Assembly: GCF_001708405.1 (NCBI RefSeq)
Contig: NZ_CP012418.1
Location: forward strand, 682,001 to 746,000
Length of the DNA: 64,000 bases
DNA from: Kangiella sediminilitoris
GTDB taxonomy: Bacteria; Pseudomonadota; Gammaproteobacteria; Enterobacterales; Kangiellaceae
Direction: 5' to 3'
Part shown: in pieces, positions 46,152 to 54,268 of the stretch
How positions within the stretch are numbered: position 1 is the first letter of the stretch
Layout of the letters: each line of letters starts with the position of its first letter
Made by a program: the position numbers and the translations under genes
The notes under the pieces: model-generated
What the model was told of the DNA's origin: nothing
Seen by the model: only the letters and a program-made list of their open reading frames with translations
Databases searched by the model: none

Positions 46152-46169
46152 AGGCTTGAAAACTCAGTA

Positions 46170-46877
46170 TTACTTTTTCTTACGAGTAACACGTTTTTTA
46201 GCAGGAGTTTTCTTTTTGGCAGGAGCTTTTTTCTTAGCCGGTGCCTTTTTCTTGGCAGGAGCTTTTTTCTTAGCTGGTGCCTTTTTCTTGCTAGCAGCTT
46301 TTTTCTTAGCTGGTGCCTTTTTCTTGGCAGGAGCTTTTTTCTTAGCCGGTGCCTTTTTCTTACTGGCAGCTTTCTTCTTTGCCGCTGAAGCTTTGGCTTT
46401 TGCCTTAGCTGCTTTTTTCTTTTCAGCCGCTTTCTTTTTAGCGGCTGCTTTTTTAGCAGCTGCTTTTTCGCGTGCTATACGTTTTTTCTCTGCAGCTTTA
46501 GCCTTTTTGGCTTCTTTAGCTGCCCACTCTTTTTCAAACTTGGCGATAGCTTTATCCAGTGCTGCTTGTTTCCTTGCTGCAGTGCGACCATCAGCAAGAG
46601 CTTGTTTAGCTTTGTCTTGCTCTTTAACAGCTTTATTTACAGCTGTTTTAGCTTTGCGAACGGCATCTTTCGCTTTTTTAGCGGCAGCCTTACTCGCTTT
46701 GGTTGGTTTGTCCTTCGCTTTTTTCGTAGCGACTTTAGCTTTTTCGTTAGCTTTCTGTGCAGCTTCTCGAGCTTTTTTTGCTGCGCTCGCTGCCTTTTTC
46801 GCTGCTGCTTCAAGCTGCTTCAAAGTTGGAGACTTTGATGAAGCTTTTGCAGTTGTCTTCACTGGTTTTCTAGCCAT
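46170..46877 (-). CDS. Lysine-rich histone H1-like protein (AlgP/HctB-like)
   Basis: 235 residues from ATG 46877, which has AGGGGA six bases upstream; an earlier in-frame ATG at 46922 is less likely. Composition is dominated by Ala and Lys. Residues ~15-130 are predicted helical with AAKKA-type heptads; after ~165 the chain becomes a run of six-residue units of the type PAKKKA, ASKKKA, ending in RVTRKKK. Such tails bind DNA non-specifically and resemble eukaryotic H1 tails and Pseudomonas AlgP. A role in nucleoid packing or in RNA binding is inference. Confidence 0.85.
   Translation of the reverse strand: MARKPVKTTAKASSKSPTLKQLEAAAKKAASAAKKAREAAQKANEKAKVATKKAKDKPTKASKAAAKKAKDAVRKAKTAVNKAVKEQDKAKQALADGRTAARKQAALDKAIAKFEKEWAAKEAKKAKAAEKKRIAREKAAAKKAAAKKKAAEKKKAAKAKAKASAAKKKAASKKKAPAKKKAPAKKKAPAKKKAASKKKAPAKKKAPAKKKAPAKKKAPAKKKTPAKKRVTRKKK
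46200..46375 (-). repeat. Coding tandem repeat, 18-base units in 36-base pairs
   Basis: About ten 18-base units encode (P/A)(A/S)KKKA. Neighbouring units differ in codon use so that the DNA repeats best every 36 bases: GCAGGAGCTTTTTTCTTAGC alternates with CGGTGCCTTTTTCTTG. Two ASKKKA units interrupt the PAKKKA run. Confidence 0.85.
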
Positions 46878-47015
46878 GATGTTTCCCCTATTTGTCGCGT
46901 GATGTTTTTGGTTAAATTTCAATCAAATTATACGGAAAGAATTTTGTAATGTTAAATGTTAATTATGATAAAGTAGGCTTATTAAAGAGTTTTTTCATAT
47001 TTTTTATTAAAAAGC

Positions 47016-47273
47016 ATGCAAAAAAAGCAAGAAATAATTTTATATACCACTTTTGGTTGTCATTTGTGCGAGCAAGTTGAAGCTATGATTTTTACTCTAA
47101 ATCAGCAAAAAAATTTAACACAAAAATATAATATTATTGCGTTTGATATTATCGATGATGAAAAAATTTTAGAGGAATATCGCACAACAATTCCTGTTCT
47201 AAAAAATCAAGCAACCAATGAACAGTTATTTTGGCCATTCACTTTTGAACAACTGAACGATTGGTTAACTTAA
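47016..47273 (+). CDS. Glutaredoxin-like thioredoxin-fold protein
   Basis: 85 residues. The pattern LYTTFGCHLCEQVEAMI places a CxxC (C15, C18) at the end of the first strand, and TIPVLKNQ supplies the cis-proline, as in the glutaredoxin-like DUF836 family. It probably handles disulfides or glutathione mixed disulfides in the cytoplasm. The stretch is much more AT-rich than its neighbours, and no strong ribosome-binding site is seen. Confidence 0.8.
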   Translation: MQKKQEIILYTTFGCHLCEQVEAMIFTLNQQKNLTQKYNIIAFDIIDDEKILEEYRTTIPVLKNQATNEQLFWPFTFEQLNDWLT

Positions 47274-47410
47274 TTCTAAACTAAAACCCATTCTTAAATT
47301 TCTGATTGTCACCTTTTTCCAACTTCGCATGGTTGAACTTTTTATTCATCCTTTATTATCGTGTTTAGCCAATAACAGACTTGCCAAATCTATGAACTTG
47401 ACAAAGTAGC

Positions 47411-47441
47411 GTTTTGAACGTATGTTTCAAACAACTGTTTT
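47411..47441. promoter_or_regulatory. PsrA-type operator upstream of psrA
   Basis: CAAAC-AACT-GTTTT (47428-47441) matches the Pseudomonas PsrA motif (G/C)AAAC-N2-4-GTTT(G/C) at all but the last base. It overlaps a second imperfect palindrome GTTTTGAAC-GTAT-GTTTCAAAC (47411-47432). The location suits autorepression. Confidence 0.55.
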
Positions 47442-47463
47442 AGTTTGTTTTGACCCTACTATC

Positions 47464-48093
47464 ATGAGCATAAACGATTCTACCCAGACCAAAATACTTG
47501 ATGCAGCGGAGTTTTTATTTGCTGAGCGTGGTTTTGCTGAGACCAGCCTGAGGACGATTACCAGTCGTGCCAAGGTCAATTTAGCCAGCGTGAACTATCA
47601 CTTTGGCTCTAAAAAATCTTTAATCCAGGCCGTTTTTGATAGGTTTCTACAAGACTTCACCACAAACCTGAGTACCCGTTTAACCGAGATGGAGAGACAG
47701 CCTGCCAGTGACCTTGATGCAGAAGGGTTACTTGGAGCATTAATTGATCCCTTGTTGGCTTTGAATCGCTCACGAAAAAACGCAGTTTCAATTTTCATGA
47801 GGTTGTTAGGTCGAGCTTACGCTGAAACACAAGGACATCTTCGTCGCTATGTTACTGAGCGTTATGGGCATGTTTTAGTTCGGTTCACGCACTTATTTCA
47901 AAAAGCTTATCCAAGTCTTAGTAATGACCAAATTTTTTGGCGGTTACATTACATGCTGGGAAGTTTAATCTTTACGTTAGCTGGAAGTGATGCATTAAGA
48001 CAGATTTCTGAGGTAGATTTTAACCGTCGATTAGAGGTTAAAGATGTAATCGAAGAAATGGTGCCATTTTTAGCTGCTGGAATGAAAGCATAA
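47464..48093 (+). CDS. psrA: PsrA-type TetR family regulator of fatty acid oxidation
   Basis: 209 residues from ATG 47464. An in-frame ATG at 47422 falls inside the palindromic operator and adds unlike residues, so it was rejected. TetR helix-turn-helix: ILDAAEFLFAERGFAETSLR ... KVNLASVNYHFGSKKSLIQAVF. The C-terminal half keeps the PsrA pattern SIFMRLLGRAYAETQGHLRRY and ends VPFLAAGMKA, very like Pseudomonas PsrA. PsrA is released by long-chain fatty acids and controls beta-oxidation genes; fadE follows 31 bases later, presumably in the same operon. Confidence 0.88.
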   Translation: MSINDSTQTKILDAAEFLFAERGFAETSLRTITSRAKVNLASVNYHFGSKKSLIQAVFDRFLQDFTTNLSTRLTEMERQPASDLDAEGLLGALIDPLLALNRSRKNAVSIFMRLLGRAYAETQGHLRRYVTERYGHVLVRFTHLFQKAYPSLSNDQIFWRLHYMLGSLIFTLAGSDALRQISEVDFNRRLEVKDVIEEMVPFLAAGMKA

Positions 48094-48124
48094 AGTTTTT
48101 ATAGTACAAATTTGAGGAAAAATA

Positions 48125-50572
48125 ATGATCGGGTTAGTTGAGCTATTAATCATGCTGGCGGTGATGGCATTTTGTGCTTATCAGCGTATGGCAATGAAAA
48201 AGGCAATGGTCATAAACGGTGCTGCTCTAGCAGTATTGTTAGTTTTTGTGGATAACTCCTGGGGTTTCTTCCTGTCCCTGCTGGTTTATGCAGTAGTAGC
48301 ACTTTTCTATTTATTGCCTGATCTTCGCATAGATTGGATTTCAAGAAAGCTTTATCGTTTTATGCAGCAGGTTCTGCCGCCAATGAACGAAACAGAGAAG
48401 ACTGCATTAGAGGCCGGCGATGTTTGGTGGGAAGGCGAGTTGTTCAGGGGTAAACCTGACTGGAGAACATTGCTCGAGTATAAAAAGCCAACGCTGACCG
48501 AAGAAGAGCAGTCATTCGTAGACAATGAAACCGAAGAGCTCTGTGGAATGCTGGACGACTGGGAAGTTGTCCATAAACGTAAAGATTTACCTCCAGAGGT
48601 CTGGGATTTTATTAAAGAAAAAGGTTTTTTAGGAATGATTATTCCTAAGGAGTATGGCGGTAAGGGTTTTTCGGCTTTAGCTCATTCTACTGTTGTTACA
48701 AAGTTAGCGACCCGATGCCCAAGCGCGGCAGTCACGGTTATGGTCCCTAACTCATTAGGACCGGGTGAACTGCTTCTTCACTATGGTACACAAGAGCAAA
48801 AAGATCATTATTTACCAAGGCTAGCTGCCGGAAAGGAGATTCCCTGCTTTGCTTTGACTTCACCTGTTGCCGGATCAGATGCAGGAGCCATTCCAGATAA
48901 AGGTATTGTTTGTAAGGGTGAGTTTAATGGTGAAGAAACTCTGGGTATCAGAGTCACCTGGAACAAACGCTATATTACTTTGGCACCGGTCGCCACGATC
49001 GTGGGTTTAGCGTTTAAACTTTACGATCCTGAGGGTTTGCTGGGTAATGAAGATAAAGAAGATTATGGCATAACTTGTGCTCTTATCCCTTCTGATCATC
49101 CTGGGGTTGAAATCGGTCGTCGTCACTTACCGATGAACCAGGCATTTATGAATGGTACAACTCATGGTAAGGATGTATTTATCCCAATGAGTATGTTGAT
49201 CGGTGGGAAGGATTACGCTGGTCAAGGCTGGCGCATGTTAATGGAGAGCCTGGCAGCAGGTCGCTCTATTTCTCTTCCAGCGATGGGTACAGCTGTAGCG
49301 CAGTTGTCTTACAGAATGACGGGTGCTTATGCTTTGGTACGTGAACAATTTAAGCTGCCAATTGGTCGATTTGAAGGCGTCGAAGAAGCGATGGCGCAAA
49401 TTGCTGGTTTAACTTACCGAACTGAAGCGAGCCGGGTTATGACCGCGGGTGCTGTTGATATGGGGGTCAAGCCATCAGTGGTATCAGCTATCGCTAAATA
49501 TCATATGACTGAAATGGGTCGTGAGATCATGAATCATGCGATGGATGTACATGCGGGCCGAGCCATTATCATGGGCGAGCGTAACTACCTTGCTAATGGC
49601 TATATGAATCAGCCAATCGGTATTACTGTAGAGGGTGCCAATATCCTTACTCGTAACCTGATGATATTCGGTCAGGGTGCTATTCGCTGTCATCCTTATG
49701 TATTACGGGAAATGCTGGCGGCTCAGCTGGACGATGAGGAAGAAGGCGTTAAGCGTTTTGATAGCCTGCTATTCCGTCATATTGGGTACGGTGTCAGTAA
49801 TTTCTTCCGTACACTTGGGCTGGGTTTAACGGCTGCAAAAATTGCTGATAAACCAGTGGCAGGTGAAACAGGCAAATATTATCAGCAATTAACTCGAATG
49901 AGCTCAGTGCTGGCTTTAACCTCTGATGTTGCAATGGGTACTCTGGGTGGTGATTTAAAACGTAAGGAACGGTTATCAGCAAGGTTAGCTGATGTATTGA
50001 GTCACCTTTATCTGTGCTCAACGGTGTTGAAGTATTATGAAGATCAAGACCGTCCATTATCCGACTTGCCTTACGTAAAATGGAATATGGAGTACGGCCT
50101 ATATAAGCTTCAAGAAGCGTTCTATGATTTTTATGACAACTTCCCAAATAAAGTTGTTGGTAAAGCTTTACGTCTGATCGCTTTTCCTTACGGTAAAAGT
50201 TACAGCAAGCCATCAGATCGTTTAGAGCGTGAGCTTGTTAAGCCTATGATGAAAGATTGTGACCTTCGTGATCGCATCACTCAGTTCGCCTACGTTGGTA
50301 AAACGGAAGATGATGTAACTGGGCGTGTTGAACTTGCCTTTAAAAAGGTCTTGGCAGCTGATGAAGTTCGTTACAAACTTCGTAAGGCAATGAAAGCCAA
50401 GGAATTGGACAAAAACCTAACTAATATGGAACGTATTGAGCAGGCTATTGAAAAAGGGATTATAAACGAGGAAGAAAAGCAGCTTCTTACGGATGCCGAA
50501 ACGGCGCGTCTAGACGTTATTCAGGTTGATGATTATGCTCATGAACAAATATCAGGAGTTATTTCTGATTAA
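48125..50572 (+). CDS. fadE: Acyl-CoA dehydrogenase FadE
   Basis: 815 residues, the long FadE type. Two N-terminal hydrophobic segments (about 2-50) probably attach it to the membrane. The acyl-CoA dehydrogenase domain spans ~115-480 (IIPKEYGGKGFSALAHSTV; CFALTSPVAGSDAGAIPDKG; HAGRAIIMGERNYLANGYMNQPIGITVEGANILTRNLMIFGQGAIRCHPY) and is followed by the FadE-specific C-terminal domain (DUF1974). It catalyses the first step of beta-oxidation. GAGGA lies seven bases before ATG 48125. Confidence 0.96.
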   Translation: MIGLVELLIMLAVMAFCAYQRMAMKKAMVINGAALAVLLVFVDNSWGFFLSLLVYAVVALFYLLPDLRIDWISRKLYRFMQQVLPPMNETEKTALEAGDVWWEGELFRGKPDWRTLLEYKKPTLTEEEQSFVDNETEELCGMLDDWEVVHKRKDLPPEVWDFIKEKGFLGMIIPKEYGGKGFSALAHSTVVTKLATRCPSAAVTVMVPNSLGPGELLLHYGTQEQKDHYLPRLAAGKEIPCFALTSPVAGSDAGAIPDKGIVCKGEFNGEETLGIRVTWNKRYITLAPVATIVGLAFKLYDPEGLLGNEDKEDYGITCALIPSDHPGVEIGRRHLPMNQAFMNGTTHGKDVFIPMSMLIGGKDYAGQGWRMLMESLAAGRSISLPAMGTAVAQLSYRMTGAYALVREQFKLPIGRFEGVEEAMAQIAGLTYRTEASRVMTAGAVDMGVKPSVVSAIAKYHMTEMGREIMNHAMDVHAGRAIIMGERNYLANGYMNQPIGITVEGANILTRNLMIFGQGAIRCHPYVLREMLAAQLDDEEEGVKRFDSLLFRHIGYGVSNFFRTLGLGLTAAKIADKPVAGETGKYYQQLTRMSSVLALTSDVAMGTLGGDLKRKERLSARLADVLSHLYLCSTVLKYYEDQDRPLSDLPYVKWNMEYGLYKLQEAFYDFYDNFPNKVVGKALRLIAFPYGKSYSKPSDRLERELVKPMMKDCDLRDRITQFAYVGKTEDDVTGRVELAFKKVLAADEVRYKLRKAMKAKELDKNLTNMERIEQAIEKGIINEEEKQLLTDAETARLDVIQVDDYAHEQISGVISD

Positions 50573-50596
50573 TACTTGAACAAGTTTGTTCAGTTT

Positions 50597-50620
50597 AAGG
50601 CGCCTTTTGGCGCCTTTTTT
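50597..50620 (+). terminator. Rho-independent terminator after fadE
   Basis: GGCGCC (50599-50604) and GGCGCC (50609-50614) around TTTT, followed by T6. Confidence 0.9.
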
Positions 50621-50772
50621 ATATAAATCAGTGAGATAGAAACTGATACAACCATCTCCGACTATATGTCTTAAAGCATCAATATTTGGTATTCTGAGGT
50701 ATTGAGTTTATTATATGTGTATATCCCCCGTAGGTTATAAGACATACGACTAAATATTGAGAGACCAAATAT

Positions 50773-51924
50773 ATGTCAAAAGATAAATTAGTAATTTTTG
50801 ATACGACTTTGCGTGATGGCGAGCAAAGTCCTGGCGCATCGATGGATAAAGAAGAAAAATTAGAAATTGCGCAACAGTTAGAGAAAATGCGAGTAGATGT
50901 TATCGAAGCTGGTTTCGCGGTAGCGAGCCCAGGTGACTTCGAAGCAGTGAAGTTAGTGGCCGATAACATTAAAGACAGTACGATTTGTTCACTATCACGT
51001 GCCGTTGCTAAGGATATTGAAGTAGCTGGCGATGCATTGAAAGGTGCAAATTCAGGCCGTATCCATACTTTTATTGCAACCTCGCCACTGCATATGAAAT
51101 ACAAATTACAGATGCAGCCAGACGAGGTCATTGAGCAGGCAGTTAAGTCAGTATCGTTAGCTCGTAGTCTTTGTGATGACGTTGAGTTCTCATGTGAAGA
51201 TGCGGGACGTTCAGAACTTGATTTTATGTGTCGCATTATTGAGCAGGTTATTGATGCTGGTGCTCGCACCATTAATATTCCGGATACCGTTGGTTATAAC
51301 TTGCCAGAGCAATACGCCAATACCATTCAGCAGTTGATTGAGCGTATCCCAAACTCTGATAAAGCCATTTTCTCAGTACACTGCCACAACGACTTAGGGT
51401 TGGCGGTAGCAAACTCTCTTGCAGCTGTGCAGAAAGGCGCTCGCCAGGTTGAGTGTACGATTAACGGCTTAGGGGAGCGAGCTGGTAACGCTTCGCTGGA
51501 AGAAGTTGTTATGGCAATTAAAACTCGCCCTGACTTTTTTGATGTTGAAGTGGATATTGATACGCGTCATATCGTTCCAACCTCACAGCTGGTGTCGAAG
51601 GTAACCGGCTTCCCGGTGCAACCTAATAAAGCGATCGTTGGTGATAACGCTTTCGCCCACGAATCAGGTATTCATCAGGATGGTGTTCTAAAACACCGTG
51701 AAACTTATGAAATCATGAAAGCTGAAGACGTCGGTTGGGCAAACAACCGTATGGTTCTGGGTAAACACTCAGGCCGAAATGCTTTCAAGAGTCATTTAGC
51801 TGAATTAGGTGTTCAGTTTGAGAATAATGAGGACTTGAAGGAAGCGTTTGTAGCTTTCAAAAAACTGGCTGATGAGAAGCATGATATTTTAGACGAAGAT
51901 TTATTGAAAATCGTTAACCGCTAA
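50773..51924 (+). CDS. leuA: 2-isopropylmalate synthase lacking the C-terminal regulatory domain
   Basis: 383 residues. The HMGL-like TIM barrel is complete: [16 protein letters not shown], metal ligands in [35 protein letters not shown], and the post-barrel linker with [12 protein letters not shown] and [14 protein letters not shown]. Typical LeuA has ~515 residues, the last ~130 forming the leucine-binding regulatory domain, which is absent here. The end is a clean TAA two bases before the next start, with no remnant downstream, so this is not a fresh frameshift. Citramalate or homocitrate synthase activity cannot be excluded. Confidence 0.85.
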   Translation: MSKDKLVIFDTTLRDGEQSPGASMDKEEKLEIAQQLEKMRVDVIEAGFAVASPGDFEAVKLVADNIKDSTICSLSRAVAKDIEVAGDALKGANSGRIHTFIATSPLHMKYKLQMQPDEVIEQAVKSVSLARSLCDDVEFSCEDAGRSELDFMCRIIEQVIDAGARTINIPDTVGYNLPEQYANTIQQLIERIPNSDKAIFSVHCHNDLGLAVANSLAAVQKGARQVECTINGLGERAGNASLEEVVMAIKTRPDFFDVEVDIDTRHIVPTSQLVSKVTGFPVQPNKAIVGDNAFAHESGIHQDGVLKHRETYEIMKAEDVGWANNRMVLGKHSGRNAFKSHLAELGVQFENNEDLKEAFVAFKKLADEKHDILDEDLLKIVNR

Positions 51925-51926
51925 TC

Positions 51927-52406
51927 ATGTCACATTGGAATAAAGCCTATCTGGATGCATTAGAGGTACCTGTCTGGGTACCTCTTCACGATCATACATC
52001 CACAAAAGACGATAACCCAACATCAGAAAAGTCAGAAGATACTGCTAAGGTTGAGGCTGAGGTTGCTTATAAGTTCAAGCGCCTGCATGGTGAAGAAAGT
52101 GCCAGAATTGCATTTTTGATTCCAAAAGAGATGGATTTAAAGACTGCATTAATTACTTTTCAGCAATTACAGTTCGCCTGGAAAGCCTGGTTAGAACAAC
52201 CTTTGTCGGCAGCATTATTTCAGGAGGTCGAAGCTAACGAGAATGATAGCTCTGGGCTTCTTGATATTGAGAGCTTTGGCGGTCAAGTTATTGACTGTAG
52301 CCAGGGTGAGCAGGAATTAGATCTACCCACACTTGCCGGCCCCGCCTTTAATTTCAAAGAAGCTGACAAAAAAGCTTGGTGGCAGTTACTCCAACGACTT
52401 CATTAA
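51927..52406 (+). CDS. Putative DNA polymerase III psi subunit (HolD-like)
   Basis: 159 residues. The call rests on position and faint similarity: it lies directly upstream of rimI, as holD does in E. coli; the N-terminus (NKAYLDALEVPVWVPL) resembles the psi pattern of a short helix followed by G-I-x-x-W-x-L; the C-terminus (LPTLAGPAFNFKEADKKAWWQLLQRLH) resembles the S-P-x-L...K-x-x-LW-x-x-L end. A charged insert near residues 25-45 would be extra. Psi links the clamp loader to SSB through chi. Otherwise it is a hypothetical protein. Confidence 0.5.
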   Translation: MSHWNKAYLDALEVPVWVPLHDHTSTKDDNPTSEKSEDTAKVEAEVAYKFKRLHGEESARIAFLIPKEMDLKTALITFQQLQFAWKAWLEQPLSAALFQEVEANENDSSGLLDIESFGGQVIDCSQGEQELDLPTLAGPAFNFKEADKKAWWQLLQRLH

Positions 52407-52410
52407 TTAG

Positions 52411-52860
52411 ATGGAAATGTTAATTCGTCCTCTCACTAGCGGCGATCTTGATCAGATAGTAGCTATCGAACTTGAAGCGCATGAATATCCCTGGAAAAAG
52501 TCCATTCATAACTCTTGTATTGAAGTGGATTATCCCAGTCAGGTATTAGAGGTAGACGGTGAACTTGCTGCGTATGCAGTTTATAACTATCTATATGATG
52601 AATGTCATCTGATGAACATTACAACCCGACCTGATCGACAGGGGCAGGGCATGGCAACAAAAATTATTCATCATATCTACCAAGATGCTAAACAGCAGGG
52701 AATGAAAAATGTTTTGCTCGAAGTGAGAGCATCTAACCATCCCGCCATTCAATTTTATCTAAAAGAGGGGTTTAAAGAAATTGGTCGGCGCCCTGGCTAT
52801 TATCCAACGAAAGAAGGAAGGGAAGACGCTCTTGTAATGCAAAAAGACTTAACTTGTTAA
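52411..52860 (+). CDS. rimI: Ribosomal protein S18-alanine N-acetyltransferase
   Basis: 149-residue GNAT enzyme (ATG 52411 or 52417). Acetyl-CoA binding motif A is RPDRQGQGMATKII; ECHLMNITTRP and SNHPAIQFYLKEGFKEIGRRPGYYP are RimI hallmarks, the last including the substrate-side tyrosines. It acetylates the N-terminal alanine of ribosomal protein S18. It begins four bases after the HolD-like gene. Confidence 0.92.
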   Translation: MEMLIRPLTSGDLDQIVAIELEAHEYPWKKSIHNSCIEVDYPSQVLEVDGELAAYAVYNYLYDECHLMNITTRPDRQGQGMATKIIHHIYQDAKQQGMKNVLLEVRASNHPAIQFYLKEGFKEIGRRPGYYPTKEGREDALVMQKDLTC

Positions 52861-52916
52861 GCAAGGGACTGTTAGACTTAGCACTATTACTGAAGGTCTT
52901 ATAGGCAGTTTAAGGA

Positions 52917-54197
52917 ATGCAGCAACGATTCAGTCAATGGTTACAGGCACAAGGGTATGAATTTTCCGACATAACAGCTTTGTTGTCTGTTTTAGGATTA
53001 ATTCTTGTCATATCCATAGCTATTCATTTCATTTTCCATCGCATTGTTTTACGATTTGTCGAGCGGATGGCGAAAAATTCTCGCCGTCGATGGCGCAAGG
53101 CTTTTTTCGAACGCAAACTATTCAGTCGCATTGCATTTCTATTGCAAGGCGTGATCATTTACATCCAAGCTTCGTTATGGCTAAAACCGGACACAGCGGT
53201 ACTGGAATGGATACAGACCGTCACGATCCTATGGGTGTTGTTGTATGTCCTACTGACAGTATTCTCTGTCTTAGATGCGCTGTTGGATATGTCCCGTGGC
53301 GAATCCAGTTTAAAAGGACTGCCGTTGCGTGGCTTATTCCAGAGCGTCAAGATAATTGCTTCGGTCATTATCACCATATTAGCTGTTTCGACGTTGATTG
53401 GTAAGTCACCTCTGATAATTCTCAGCGGTCTTGGTGCCATGACAGCTGTGATTATGCTGGTGTTTAAAGATCCGATCATGGGGCTTGTTGCAGGAATTCA
53501 GTTGTCTGCGAATGATATGCTGGAAGTTGGAGACTGGTTGGAGATGCCATCTTATGGCGCTGACGGTGATGTCATTGAAATAGCTCTGACTACGGTGAAG
53601 GTTCGTAACTGGGATCAAACCATCACAACCATACCTACCTATGCACTGATATCTGATTCATTTAAAAACTGGCGAGGTATGGAAAAGTCCGGTGGTCGAC
53701 GGATCATGAGACAGGTGTTCATTGACGCAACCTGTGTAGGCTTTCTGTCAGAAGATGATATTACCAGATTAAAAAAGTCGAAAGTTCTGGCATCATATCT
53801 GCAACAAAAGCAGCAAGAAATATCCGACTATAATCAGAAGAATGACTTAGATTTGAGCCTGAGCGTTAATGGACGCCGGATGACCAATCTTGGGACTTTT
53901 AGGGCTTACCTTTTGCATTATCTGCAAAACCGAGAGGATATACGTCAGGACATGACCTTATTGGTGCGTCAGGGACAGTCATCCTCAAAGGGTATTCCGA
54001 TAGAAGTGTATGCCTTTACAGCTACCACTAAATGGGCTGAATATGAAAATATTCAGTCGGATATCTTCGACCATATATTTGCTATTCTACCTGAGTTTGG
54101 TTTGCGTCTTCACCAGTCTCCAACGGGACATGACTTCTCAAGTTTGGCAGACCTGAAAGATAATAATTTGAATGGTCGCGAAGACAGTAACAAATAG
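52917..54197 (+). CDS. MscS-family mechanosensitive channel, YbdG-like
   Basis: 426 residues. Five predicted membrane helices in the first ~195 residues, the last being the pore-lining helix (IILSGLGAMTAVIMLVFKDPIMGLVAGIQL). The MscS beta-domain follows (VGDWLEMPSYGADGDVIEIALTTVKVRNWDQTITTIPTYALISDSFKNW), then a larger C-terminal domain with an insertion as in E. coli YbdG (415 residues). It opens on membrane tension to protect against osmotic downshock; miniconductance is inferred from similarity. Confidence 0.9.
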   Translation: MQQRFSQWLQAQGYEFSDITALLSVLGLILVISIAIHFIFHRIVLRFVERMAKNSRRRWRKAFFERKLFSRIAFLLQGVIIYIQASLWLKPDTAVLEWIQTVTILWVLLYVLLTVFSVLDALLDMSRGESSLKGLPLRGLFQSVKIIASVIITILAVSTLIGKSPLIILSGLGAMTAVIMLVFKDPIMGLVAGIQLSANDMLEVGDWLEMPSYGADGDVIEIALTTVKVRNWDQTITTIPTYALISDSFKNWRGMEKSGGRRIMRQVFIDATCVGFLSEDDITRLKKSKVLASYLQQKQQEISDYNQKNDLDLSLSVNGRRMTNLGTFRAYLLHYLQNREDIRQDMTLLVRQGQSSSKGIPIEVYAFTATTKWAEYENIQSDIFDHIFAILPEFGLRLHQSPTGHDFSSLADLKDNNLNGREDSNK

Positions 54198-54205
54198 CTT
54201 ATAAT

Positions 54206-54225
54206 GCCCGCTTTTGCGGGCTTTG
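54206..54225 (+). terminator. Probable terminator before prfC
   Basis: GCCCGC (54206-54211) and GCGGGC (54216-54221) around TTTT, followed by only three T. Confidence 0.65.
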
Positions 54226-54268
54226 AGCTCCAAATTCATTCAATGCTGATAAGTACGAAGAGAGTGAC

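Noticed and set aside
46200-46375. Repeat array that could suggest CRISPR
   Set aside because: The units are contiguous, without unique spacers, and encode PAKKKA-type residues.
46131-46902. Plus-strand frames encoding Phe/Ala/Leu-rich repetitive proteins
   Set aside because: They are the antisense of the lysine-rich histone-like gene; the minus strand has the ribosome-binding site and a known composition type.
47422-47463. ATG 47422 as the psrA start
   Set aside because: It lies inside the palindromic operator and adds residues unlike PsrA; ATG 47464 gives the family N-terminus.
50679-51272. Minus-strand frame of 197 codons over leuA
   Set aside because: Antisense of a clearly coding gene; composition (Ser/Thr/Ala-rich) is what reverse-strand reading of leuA gives.
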